Assembly (NCBI GenBank): GCA_000697055.1
Contig: JNDT01001822.1
Span: forward strand, 38,530-102,529
Origin: Saksenaea vasiformis B4078
Lineage: Eukaryota > Mucoromycota > Mucoromycetes > Mucorales > Saksenaeaceae
Direction: 5' to 3'
Length of the DNA stretch: 64,000 nt
Shown here one piece after another: positions 1-10,779 of this stretch. The notes under the pieces are model-generated. The model saw only the letters and a program-made list of their open reading frames with translations, was not told where the DNA came from and did no database searches. The position numbers were made by a program, and so were the translations under genes. The number at the start of each line of letters is the position of its first letter. Within the stretch, counting starts at the first letter, position 1.

Positions 1-1
1 G

Positions 2-493
2 GAGAGTAGTACGCCCATAGCAGACGGTGAAAGTTTTCGGACCATTATTACAATGCGGCTACAGCAACAGCAATTGGATGAGGCCATGAAGGGGCTTGAG
101 CAGATGTTGCAACAGGAAATTCAACCTGTCGCTGCCGTATACAACGCGTTTTTTGCTTATTTTATGAAGAAAACGGAACAGTCTACCTCAGATCTCGCCA
201 CCATTCGGCAACTGTATGCATCAATGCAGGAAACTAAAACACCACCCAATTCAGACACTATGTATACCCTCGTCTCTGCCCTACTTGATCTTGGCGATAC
301 CAAATTTGCCCTCGAAACATTTGTCAAGCTCAGCAATGAAACGCTGAAAAAGGAAGAGCTGACCCTGGCCAGCCCTGTGGCGACATTGACAAAATACCGA
401 TATCGCTCTCCCTATGCCTACCCTACCCGCATCGAACCCAACCAAACGCTGATGGACCGATTAACACATCTTCTGTCTGAATCCTCCTTGTAA
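2..493 (+). CDS. PPR-like protein, C-terminal part (5' partial)
   Basis: The frame is open from base 2 to the TAA at 491-493, so the window cuts the gene; the ATG at 53 is probably internal. The 146 residues after it are mainly helical. A stretch around AVYNAFFAYFM and a second around DTMYTLVSALLDLGD have the spacing and hydrophobic pattern of pentatricopeptide (PPR) helical hairpins. PPR proteins usually bind organellar RNA, so a mitochondrial RNA role is possible but is inference only. No catalytic motif is visible. The neighbouring riboside kinase is convergent, ending 48 bp downstream. The family call is tentative because only weak repeat resemblance is seen. Confidence 0.6.
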   Translation, partial: ESSTPIADGESFRTIITMRLQQQQLDEAMKGLEQMLQQEIQPVAAVYNAFFAYFMKKTEQSTSDLATIRQLYASMQETKTPPNSDTMYTLVSALLDLGDTKFALETFVKLSNETLKKEELTLASPVATLTKYRYRSPYAYPTRIEPNQTLMDRLTHLLSESSL

Positions 494-541
494 AAAAAGA
501 AAAGAAATCGATTTTATATATATAAAAAAAATTGTCTATCG

Positions 542-1436
542 CTAGGCGAGACTCTCTACAATTTTTTGTGTGGTCATCTTCACTGCGTCCGTAATAGAGT
601 ACGTTTGTGTATCGATGATCGATGCATTCTTCTTTATCGTCTCGTCTTTCAATAGCGGTAATGTCCATTGAACATATTGCGGCCAGACGATTTGGTCAAA
701 ATACCCGGGTGGATCTACCCAGTACCCTATAAAAAGGTCAACCGTTAGCTAACACTGTGCAAAAGACGTTGGATTAAGTACCCTCAGCTGTGTTATAGCC
801 TTTGCGTGATTCACGTCGTTCCTTGAGTGTTGCATAAGGCGCAGTCAAAAATATTTTGATATCTATCTCTGCAGCAAGAGCGGGGTCGTTGTAGAGCATA
901 AAACCATCTATCAAGATAAAAAATGTCTCTTCTGTTCCTTGCAAGGTGGTTCGTAGTTCTTGCAATGTATTTTCCGTGACAGAGGACGAACCATCATGTG
1001 TGTTCCGAATCTCGGTAGAATCATACCCCGGAGGTAACCGGCCTCCATGCTGGTGAGCATACTGAAGTGTCTGGCGCAATCTATCAAAATCAAGTGCGTC
1101 TGGACAGTCCCAGTTGGCCAGCTGCGTTACGGGGTCCACAGGAATTTGATCATCTGGCTAGAAACGAAAGAGCGGGGGCGTTGTCGCCTAAACTGGGAAA
1201 ACAAAAAAAAAAACATTGCTTTTACCTTGAAGAAATCATCTTGGTAAATGACCACGAAATGCTTCAACATTTTGGCCAATGTCCGGACTACCGTCTTTCC
1301 AACCAATGAGTTTCTGCTTGATGCTGCGGCGCACATACCGTTTTTCCTGAACATGACGGACCACTGAAGCAAAATGAATAAACTATTCTTACCAAGTGCC
1401 GTGTACTTGCCTAATACCGATGGTGTAGACTCGCAT
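542..1436 (-). CDS. NRK1: Nicotinamide riboside kinase (NRK1-like)
   Basis: Five exons (1436-1411, 1363-1339, 1294-1226, 1157-782, 726-542) give 226 residues. The enzyme phosphorylates nicotinamide riboside to NMN in the NAD salvage pathway. Residues 10-17 form a P-loop GPSCSGKT that is assembled from three exons. QDDFFK at about 35-40 is the conserved acidic substrate-binding motif. Further down are NWDCPDALD, IDGFMLYND, the lid region LKERRESRKGY and WVDPPGYFDQIVWPQYV, all typical of the NRK branch rather than uridine kinases. The human enzyme is near 200 residues. The first intron begins GCAAGT, so it would be a GC-AG intron; without it the P-loop is lost. The start ATG at 1436 is the only one that fits exon 1. 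Family call is firm; the tiny first exons are inferred from phase and motif. Confidence 0.9.
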
Positions 1437-1605
1437 CGGTGTTTCTATTATTACACTCACACAACAGCAAACACAACACACAAAATGGTTATTGAAAGGA
1501 TAAGAAATATAGGATGAATTTTATTTGTCCTGCTCTCCGCTATCAAAGGGGAATTGACGGTCCGATGTGGAGACCGTTGGAATAAGAGAGGAAGGTGTTC
1601 TTTTT

Positions 1606-3013
1606 CTAGGCACCGTTGTAGACGAGCAAGTTGGGAGTGCCTTGAGGAAGGTAGCCCAATTGACCACGGCTGGCGAGTTTCATGATGTGGTTTTTGACAG
1701 CGGCAGGGCTAGCGACACCGTCGCCCATGCTCATAAAGTAGGCAGCCAAGCCAGCAACATGAGGAGAAGCCATACTGGTACCGGACATTCTGGTGTAACC
1801 ATTGTTGTTTCTGTTGGTGACGGAATCGATATCAGCACCAGGAGCAAAGACGTCGACACAGCGACCCCAGTTAGAGAAGGAAGCGCGTTGGTCATTGATA
1901 GTAGAAGCACCCACAGTGATGGCGTTCTGTGCTGCGGCAGGAGAATAGTAGCAAGCATCGCGATTATCGTTACCGGCTGCTACGGCAATGACAACACCAC
2001 GTTCTACGCCCTAGAGAAAGAATAAGTTGTCTGAAAGACAAAAAAATTCGTTTGATCACTTACTGCATTGACAACGGCATCCACGGCTTGAGATCGGCCA
2101 CCACCAAGACTCATGTTGATTACGGAACCCTTGAATCGTCCATCTCCTCGGCGAACATCATTTTCGTGCTGCTTGATAGCATATTGGACACCGGCAATGA
2201 TACCACTGTTGCTGCCATAGCCATTAGCACCCAGAACCTTGACGGCGACCAGATGGGCCTTCTTAGCGACACCAAACTTCTTGCCACCCACTGTGCCTGC
2301 ACAGTGCGAACCGTGACCATGAGCATCATAGTCACCGTCGTTGGTGAAGGTGGCACCCCAGGAAGCGCGTCCTTCAAAGTCTTGGTGGCGAATGTTGATA
2401 CCGGAGTCAACGACGTAGACCTTGACGCCTTGACCACCGTTACCGCTAAATTTGTATTCGTTGTAGTTGTTATCGTTCAATCGCTGGCGATGAGAAATAC
2501 GAGCAAGACCCCAAGGCGCCGGGCGTTGGTAATCGTAAGCGTAGACTCTGGCATCACGCTCAACGTAGGCCACCTATGTCATGATTATTAGTATGATGAT
2601 AACCAGCAACAACACTTTTCAGTACTTACTTCGGGTGATTTACGGATGGTATTTAATACGGATTTGGTGAACCTGCCAGCATATCCTTTGAAGAAGGGAG
2701 TATCAAACTCGTTAAAAATGCCAAAGAGATCGAGAGGATCAAGTGATTCAACGTGGGGTTGGGACTTGGATGCTATGCCGCTGATCCAACCAAAATGCTT
2801 GCTAGCGCCCTTCTTGTTGATATCCTTCTTGAGAACAACAATGTAGGAATCCTCGATATGATCACCATCAGCACGTTCATGAAGGGGAGCCATGTGTGCT
2901 TCATCGGAGGGATCGTACAGAGGGGCCAAGTTTTGATCTTCGCTCCAGGCAGGGAGAGCAGTGGCACAGCTGGCCAAAAGGAAGATAGCGGAGGTCAGGA
3001 CAGTGAGTTGCAT
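1606..3013 (-). CDS. Secreted subtilisin-like serine protease (S8A, proteinase K type)
   Basis: Three exons (3013-2630, 2573-2064, 2010-1606) encode 432 residues. The start at 3013 is chosen because it begins a signal peptide (MQLTVLTSAIFLLASCATAL); the open frame upstream lacks one. Residues to about 130 form an inhibitor I9-type propeptide containing DSYIVVLKKD. The mature peptidase has the catalytic triad Asp about 184 (YVVDSGIN), His about 215 (GHGSHCAGT) and Ser about 377 (GTSMASPHVAG), with the oxyanion Asn about 312 (AAGN). All family hallmarks are intact. Fungal proteases of this group are secreted endopeptidases used for protein scavenging. The ends of both introns are canonical. A long open frame on the opposite strand is a shadow of this gene. 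Confidence 0.95.
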
Positions 3014-5165
3014 GAGTGGGATTGGGTGTTTGTTAGTGAAGATGAAAGAATGGAAGGGAACTACCGTTTGATCTGTGCAAAGAGACCTGGTATTTATTGT
3101 TTTCAAAGAGGCGTCCTCTTATGGTTATGATCCGTCATGGTCGGTCACACGCTTAATCTGATCTGGGATGTTTCTAAGTCACGATGAACTTCCGATATTG
3201 CGTTTTGACAGAGAGCATAGACATTAAATGATAGAAAAGGGGGCCCATGGGTGTCGTACAGCCGTTTGATTTTATGAATACTAATACATACGAAATCAGG
3301 CACTTTCGAATATAGAAGGTAACGTCGTCACAATGAACTCCCGATAATTTGACAGATCAACAACGCTACATTGAAAAGGGTCCTAAGAGCTAAACCTTAC
3401 TCTCGTTTCTTTTTTGCTACTTCGTCGAATTCCCGTAGATACACTGAGCTTCCCAGTATGACGCGTTTCTATCATCCGTTTGACCCAAGAAAAATGGATT
3501 ACCATTGTCTCTCGTCGTAGCAATAAATGAGTAAGGGTCCATGATTGTAGTACAGCATTTGTGATTATGAATGAACTGCACCGGGAATATCACCATGAAA
3601 CTTTAATCATAAAAATATCTAGTTTTCAATTCCCGCTATTCTTCAGCAAACGATAATCTTCGCATCAATCCGTACAGACTTGCCATTTTCGAAACTGGAA
3701 CGCCTATGCTTTCGTGCCGGAGAACAATAGATGAGGCATTGGTGCGGAAACAGGAAGAGAAATGAGAAGAAATGATAAGCGATCATTTTATTTTTCAAAC
3801 TCAAGCAGATAAACCAATAAATGTTGTGTTCCTTCACAAATAGGAATGGGTGTGTGATACAAAAGATGATATTCAATGGCGAATGTTACAAAAATACCAT
3901 GCTTCCCCAGAGCTAATATATGACAGATCGACAGACTAAATCGGCACATCGGCCTTTGGAATTCCGATCCAGGGTTTCTTCCCTTTGTACAGTAAATATC
4001 GCCCTGAGAGATGTAGTCTGCCTCTAAAAGACATAATCATGCAAGATATTTGAGTACTTGAGAATAGGATGCTAGATGGAATGTTTTGTGTGAGCGACGC
4101 GTAGGAATCGTATGTTTCTAGCTCATTTTTCGCCATTTTGAGTGTCCGCTTCAATTGAAGAGAAATATCCCTTAATTTCCGGGAAATGAAGCCATGTGGG
4201 AAAAGGAAGACAAAAGATCACGTAAGAAAGAAAAATCTATTATTTACTCTTGTGTAGCCTCCCGGTTAAAAATGCTTTTTCTTTTCCTTCTTTTTTTCGT
4301 TGAGAACGCTGCGTAACCTAAAGAAAATTTCAATGAATTTTCCCCCAATCAAGTATGACTTGAAAGGCCTTCCCTTCGTTTCTCGCAGCAAGCTACTTCC
4401 CCTAATAAAATATGGAATAGGGTCTGAAGAATGGAATTCATGGATCACAGGAAGTAACAGTAGACAATGTAACGTGATTAGTTCAGCTAGGAATACGAGG
4501 AGTGCTGTCCCCAATCATTCTGTAAACGGATCAAAGCCTAATAGTTGTCCCGAATGCTGTCATTTAAAAACAAAGTTTTGTACTTTGACCCCTTCATCAG
4601 ACAGCATCATTTTTGAATTGCTACTGTGTCACGTTCCAGAAAATTCTGAATGCTTAAAGAGCATCGTGCATAATTGACTGTAGCAATAAAAACATGCGTC
4701 CTTCGTACTACAGCAACGTGCACCCGGTAATCCCGAAAATTACCACCCATAGTGTTGTGTCTACTTTCTGCAAAATCACTACTCCTCTACGTCAAATTCT
4801 TTGTGTGTTCCGTGCTCTTTCAGGGCAGGATGGGGTAGAGCAATGCCCAACAATTGTTTAATAAAAAAGTTGGCGTTTGTATGGCTATAGCAAATGATTT
4901 GTGCTGCAATGGTAACACAGCGTCAAAGGCCAGAATTCATGATAGTACTTCTTCTTTTTTTCGAGTATGACAGAAACTCAAATGGCAGATTTCCAGTGAA
5001 ATAGTTCGATGAAAAGGGTGTTTACGGTCAAGCATTTCAAAAATATAGTTTATGTAAGTATAGTAGAGAAACATCTTGTTAAACAAAGCGAGCCGGTAGC
5101 CCTCCTTCGCGACAATGTACAATTTCCATCTTTTTCTGTAGGTATTACTTGTCTTTTTTTCTTCT
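3014..5165. other. Intergenic, no recognisable gene
   Basis: About 2.1 kb between the protease start and the sugar transporter stop. It is AT-rich. Open frames up to 125 codons on either strand (for example 4300-4677 +) show no recognisable motif. Between about 3178 and 3580 there are loosely similar blocks (see findings) upstream of the protease. The protease promoter must lie at the low end of this interval, but I see no clear TATA box. Confidence 0.6.
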
Positions 5166-6847
5166 TTATCGTCGATATTTTTCATAGCCCCTGACAATAC
5201 TTTCGATGGATCGATTCTTGGTTTCGGGAACAGCAAAGAAAGTAAAGAGGAACGATAAGACGCCGATACCTGCAAAAATGGCGAAGGAGTAGCCGCCAAT
5301 CGCTGCAAACCATACAGGGAAAATCTGGCCAATGAAGAAATTCATGGCCCAGTTCATCGCTGTAGCCGCAGCACCGACACTGGAAGCCGCATAAGTCGGT
5401 GACATTTCGGATGTGATAAGCCAAGGGATTGGACCAATGCCAATAGCAAAGGACGCCACATAGCAGAAGACAGATACCACCAGGAGGGGTCCAACATTGA
5501 ATGCGTAACCAATGACCAGCGTTACAGAGAAGATGGTACCACCTGCCTCGGCGAGGAGAAGTAAGGGTCGTCGACCCATGCGATCGATCAATGCCACAGC
5601 CACCAAGGTCATTACGAAGTTAACAAATGTCGATACAATGGTCATGTACTTGGACATATCTGGACTCAGAACGGAGCTGAAGATTGTCGTTGAGAAATAC
5701 ATGACGGCGTTCATTCCGATGAGTTGCTGGATGGCGTGTAGTATCAGTACGGTCAGAGCAATGCGACAGGTTACTGGGTCTCTAAAGACCTGATACATGC
5801 TCATAGCTTCATGTGCTCCTCGTTCAGCAGACGTTGGTGCAACAGCAGCACCACGACTTGTAGGCGCGTCAGCCAGTGCACTGTCTTCTTCCTCAGGATA
5901 TATCTCCTTTTCGCTTTCTTCCTCTTTCTTCTGTGTCTCCATCAAATCGCCATGGGATTCCTCAGGATACCGCAGAATGGATGTTGCTGCCGCTGTTCCT
6001 ACTTGGCCTTCCACAATCTCGTAAAACTCGTTTTCAATTCGGGCATTGCCGCGCAGCTTGCCTAAGGCCTGCTTGGCATCCTGGATTCGATTGATAGACA
6101 CTAACCACCGTGGCGATTCGCAACAGGTGGTCATCATGATTGCTTGAAGAATTGCAGGAAAGCCGACAATAGCATACGTAACGCGCCACAAAGGGACAGT
6201 GGCAGTAGGTAGGCCAACAACCGACGATAAAAGAATACCCACAACAATAAAGAACCTAAAACACCATTAATCAATCAATATTTTTCTTCGTCTTTTGATA
6301 TGCAAGATTGGCAATATTTACTGATGACAAGTGCCCATGGCACCGCGTGCGCGGATGGTTGATATTTCTCCAATGTAGGTAGGAATGGCCAGCGATCCAA
6401 GACCGCAGGCCAGCCCGCAAAAGATACGGCCAATGATAAACATGGCCGTATTGACGGCAAGTCCAACCAGAAGACTGCCAATAATCCAACCCGAAGTGTT
6501 CAAGATGATCGCTTTCTTACGTCCTATTTTAGTTTGCACTGGGCCACCCGTCAAACCGCCGATCAATCCACCGACACAAAAGGATGCTACTGCGAACCCC
6601 CTAAGACATTTCGCGTTAAAGACACATGTTTTAAACCAAGAAAGTCGAACCATAGTGCGTTGTTCATTGGTAAACAATCTGGAAACTTTGGATGAACAAG
6701 ATGTGCATTGCCCGTGGCACAATTATGCGTAATTTCGCCGGGCACATTCGGAGATCCAATGACCCAGCCATTACTGAATGATCCCAAGCAGGCCATGAAC
6801 ACGCAGTAAAGCATGTAACCTGGCGTCTTTAATTCAACGGAATCCAT
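5166..6847 (-). CDS. MFS sugar transporter (GLUT/HXT type)
   Basis: Three exons (6847-6651, 6600-6322, 6255-5166) give 521 residues with about twelve membrane segments. Diagnostic sugar-porter motifs are present: GRKKA after TM2, ESPRWL after TM6, QQLIGMNAVMYFST in TM7, DRMGRRPLLL after TM8, GPIPWLITSE in TM10 and PETKNRSIE at the end of TM12. It should import hexoses through the plasma membrane by facilitated or proton-coupled transport. Between TM6 and TM7 is a long charged loop of about 70 residues rich in Glu/Lys (EEESEKEIYPEEED), larger than usual. The first intron has a weak donor (GTTCGA), but the phase and the resulting LWGFAVASFCVGG fit the family. The ALG8 stop lies 93 bp upstream on the same strand. 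Confidence 0.93.
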
Positions 6848-6940
6848 GATGACATAAATTATAAAGGAAGGGAACAGAACGAGAAAGAAAAGAAATTTTT
6901 GGGATCTTTTTTTTTGCCAGGGTTTCTTTGTAACATGGGG

Positions 6941-9019
6941 TCAAAGCCTTCCTCGGAGATAGCTGCCCATGAATAGAGCCCAGCCATAAACGATGCCTAC
7001 TGCACAGTAGACACTGGTAAGAAGCAATGGCAGGAATTCGAGCTTGTCTTCAAACACCCATCCATGCAGCACACCGGTGTACAACTGGAGTCCTAACAGA
7101 CCAGCCATGTATTGTACCTCCAGCGGATGCAGTAACTCGTTCAAGGGTCTGTGTACAAGCAATATCAATTAAAAAAGGAAAGAGGCAGTGAAGTTATGCT
7201 TACAACTGAATGCAGTGTGCCAATCCTGGAATCACAGTTAAAAACCACAGGAATGTAAGGCAGAGTTTGACAGGTGTTTCTGCATCGTAAAAACTCATCA
7301 GTTATGATAATAATAAAATAATAGAATTCTTACCTGCAGTGTGAAACAAAAGAGGAAATAATGAGCAAATCCCTGCACCGCTTAGTAAGATGAGAATACG
7401 TAAATGCAACCGACTGTTGGCAGCCATTAGTCTGATAAAGACATATTAGCTTCTTCTTTTTTTTTCACACCAAGTTATGTACCCGAAAGGAATCAGCACA
7501 AGCATAATTGCCTTTTCATGAACGTGCCAGCCAAAAAGATAGGAAGCAAAACCACATAGTGTAAGAGAAGACAGGAAGTTATCAAACGTCGGCTTTCGCC
7601 ACAACACTTGCAAAACGAGCTAAAAGGGATTGTTAAGATAACGCTTCCCTTTCTTTCTTTTTTCCTTTTTTTCTCACCAGCTGCACAAGGACAGTAATCA
7701 CCAGCGTATGTGCGGCCTCCACTGTAGGTAAGACGGCGAACTGCGTATCACCAACGAATCCACGTGTCATAGAGCCAAGCGCTGCATCGTTCAATGTCCA
7801 GTTTAATTTTTTGGCAACTACAGTCATGTTTTTAGTGCGTTATTTTGTGTTGATGGTGTGTTACCAAGGATCAAAGCACGATCGGCGGCAGCATACAATG
7901 CCCAAAAATTGGGAGCCCAATAGGCATGGCATAATCCGCGTGTAAAAGGGAATAAGCGTTGTGCAAGATTGGGCAGTTGACCCAGATAGATAAATGGTCC
8001 TAATGAAATGGCGAAAACGGCGAGCACAGATCCACCCAACTTGATGAATCGCCAAAGCGAAAAATAGCGCGAACCTACACAATGTAAGAATGAAAAGGAT
8101 AGAAGCTAAAATAGATACATACTGCGCTCAGTTGTTCCATCTGATTTGAAAACAAAGCAATAGGCTTGAAGTAGATAAACAAAGTAGGCCGGTGCCATGT
8201 AGAGATAAATGTGCTTGAAGTTAAGCAGAACGGCGAAAAGGATCCCGGAGGCAAGCAAATTATTCTGTTTGCCAGCGCTGTAAATACGTTTCATCTTTTT
8301 CCCATCCTTTTACCCGTTTTGCTTCAACGATCGAAAGTATAAGGATACCATACAAGATACCATTGTACTGAAAATGCATATGTGCTCATCAAGCGTTAAG
8401 GAACAGTTCGACTCATTACTCCCCACACCAAAGAAAAAGAAGAAAAAGGATATGATCCACAATAAAAATGCCAGGATGTAAGACAATGGACGCTGCTACG
8501 AGCCAATGCACGTATTTTGAACCAAAGAAGCGGACGTACCTTTCATTGTCTGAGTCATCTTCTCCCTTTCATGTCCATACAAACCTGCTTAGGGCCCAGA
8601 AGAGTACCAGTTCACTCGCAATGACGGTCAGTCGTTGGAAGAGAATGGTCGCCTCGCTCTGATAATTCAGGTTGTCGACCAATAGCATGGCTGGGTCAAC
8701 CATCGACGCAAAAAGACTTAGCCCTTTTTCAAACCAAGCAAAAAAAGGTGGATAATCCAATGTCCATTCGGACGTGTTCTTTACGCATGTAAGCGTCAGG
8801 ACGGTGGCGGGTTACTTATCATTTACCTCAATGTACCACTTGGAAATGGGAAAACTATGCGTAATGGCGAGCCAGTTACGGTGCACCTCGAAGTCCGTTG
8901 ATCGACTGCCCACCGTTTTAGTATAACCAAGTCCTCAGAAAGAAACTGCTCATCGCAACATACTAGGCGGGTATTAATAGTAACTTGATGAACGTACTGA
9001 TGATAAGCAGGTCCCTCAT
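6941..9019 (-). CDS. ALG8: ALG8 glucosyltransferase (dolichyl-P-Glc : Glc1Man9GlcNAc2-PP-dolichol)
   Basis: Twelve exons (9019-8964, 8905-8827, 8778-8585, 8539-8454, 8381-8314, 8264-8123, 8074-7865, 7817-7678, 7619-7483, 7431-7334, 7279-7204, 7148-6941) give 497 residues. The enzyme adds the second glucose to the lipid-linked oligosaccharide in the ER lumen during N-glycan assembly. Family signatures are strong: [19 protein letters not shown] near the N-terminus, [87 protein letters not shown] and [11 protein letters not shown]. Multiple membrane spans are evident. The pair of initial exons is supported by the join giving IPAYRSTDFEV. The intron between exons 4 and 5 is of AT-AC U12 type (separate entry). 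All other introns are GT-AG. Confidence 0.95.
8382..8453 (-). other. U12-type AT-AC intron in ALG8
   Basis: On the minus strand this 72-nt intron begins ATATCCTTT, the minor-spliceosome donor consensus. It contains TTCCTTAAC, a perfect U12 branch-site consensus, about 12-15 nt before its AC end. No GT-AG solution in this interval keeps the reading frame and the conserved VDH-x-HFQYNG motif, whereas AT-AC splicing gives [10 protein letters not shown] exactly. Phase 1 on both sides agrees. The rest of the gene uses U2-type introns. Confidence 0.92.
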
Positions 9020-9302
9020 GATGCGCGATCGCGTGGCAGCTGGAAACCCGCCAAAACGAAGTTTTTGTATCCAAACGAGGCAAATCGGACTTTTGATGAA
9101 CCGCGAAAACTGCAAATGTGCTACTCATCCTCAAGTTTGCTCTGTCCACGCTTGCGCTTGCCCCAAACGTGAACTACATGTTGAATACGACATTTATTTA
9201 CTAGTCTATATTTCAATCAACGATCTACGTGTATATGTAAATGTATGTATAACTTGGGAATGCATAAACTGTACAATGGAAGAGGGAAGGGGAAGTCGTG
9301 TC

Positions 9303-10779
9303 TCAAAACTCAGCAAATAAATCCCGGTATGGATCCGCTTGGGATAATCCATAGGGTTGATCATCTTCATCATACTTTTGAAAATGGCTTGCATCTCCTT
9401 CGCAACGAATTTTTGGGACATACGGTGCTCTGATTTTCCGCTGTTCGAGCTTTTCGAAATCAATGGAAGCAAACCATTTGTGCTCCATGATATCACGATA
9501 GCCCTTTCTGAGATTACCGTAGCGCATGGTTTTATCGCTGGTCAAAAGGTGTTTTAGCAGGTCCTTGACGGCTGAATCAAAGTAGGAAGGATATTTCGGA
9601 CGAGACGACATAATCTTTTCGTACAATTTGAACTGACTGTCGGCATAAAATGGTGCATGCCTAAAGCGAAAGCGAACGAGATGATTAAGCCTACAGGACA
9701 TCCTCCCACTACACACACACTCTCTCTCTCACTCTTACCCTGCTAACATCTCGTAAATACTAAAGAGCATGAGGTCAGTGTCATGCAAACTAAAAACCGT
9801 CAGGATAAACTTACAGGACGCCTAATGACCAGAAATCAACCGCTTTACTGTAGCCTTTTGATTGGATAATTTCAGGTGCTGTCCAAAATCATCCCGAGTG
9901 AGACATGCCATGTTTTCCCGTTCTTTCCCCGCTTACCAAGGTAATCCGGCGTGCCGCAAAGTGTATATGTAATATCATCGGGCAAACGTTTTGCAAAACC
10001 AAAATCTGTGATTCTGATATGACCCGTCGTGTCCAGCAGCAGGTTCTCCGGCTTCAGATCACGGTAAACAATATCATGCTTATGAAGGTAAATGAGGGCC
10101 AATAGGACCTCGGCGCTATAAAACTTGGCGACTTCATCTGGAAATCGCTGCAGTGCGATTGAGTAGGCTGTCGAAACCCATTGTTACTCTATCTACCTTG
10201 ACTCGTCTCAGGTAAGAGAACAGTTCACCACCAGGAACGAAATCCATCACCATGTAGACATGTGTGCAATCAGCAAACGTATTCCACAGATTCACAATAA
10301 AAGGATGTTCAATGCTCATTAAAACCGAACGTTCGTTTCGAGTGTGCTCGACTTGTTTCATTTTCACAATTTCTGATTTCTTGAGAACCTTGATGGCATA
10401 GTACCGATCGTTGTATTTGGACTGTGCAAGATGCACACGACCAAAGGATCCTGTACCAAGCGTACGAAGCAGTCGAAAATCATTCAGCTTTAACTCTACC
10501 GAGCACTTGTTCTTTGGTGGTGGTGGTACAGTTCCGTTCTCTTTCACCTCCTCGTTGTTCTCTTTATTGCTCTCGCATGTGGCTATAACTGTGGCCTGAA
10601 ACGATCCGGAGGACGGTGTCTGCGGAGGCGAGTACGGGAGGCCATCGGCCAAGAACGGTTCTACAGTGTGTATGAATAGGAATTAGACGCTGTTGGGAGA
10701 TCATAGCCAGGCGCTACTTGCGAAAATTGCTGTTATGGCTGCCAAAAATTGTGCTGTTATGTTTGCGTGATCGAGGCAT
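9303..10779 (-). CDS. cAMP-dependent protein kinase (PKA) catalytic subunit
   Basis: Exons 10660-10197, 10147-9937, 9878-9815, 9759-9739 and 9660-9303 are firm; a first exon at 10779-10722 is proposed. The core is about 371 residues. It has the glycine loop [16 protein letters not shown] (ATP Lys), [16 protein letters not shown], the activation loop [12 protein letters not shown] with the PDK1-target Thr, and a C-terminal AGC tail ending in FAEF, the PKA-type hydrophobic motif. PKA acts downstream of cAMP in growth, dimorphism and stress control. Exon 4 is only 21 nt. The phase before 10660 fits a GC-AG intron (GCAAGT donor at 10721) joined to an upstream open frame; in-frame ATGs there at 10779, 10836, 10872 and 10914 leave the true start open. 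The intron at 9661-9738 contains a CA/CT simple repeat. Confidence 0.9.
9711..9736. repeat. Simple CA/CT dinucleotide repeat in PKA intron
   Basis: An (AC)n run followed by (TC)n lies inside the intron preceding the last PKA exon. It is probably a microsatellite with no coding effect. Confidence 0.8.

Noticed and set aside
1567..2591. Long plus-strand open frames (152 and 179 codons) opposite the protease
   Set aside because: They are antisense shadows of the subtilisin exons; the minus strand carries the catalytic triad and introns.
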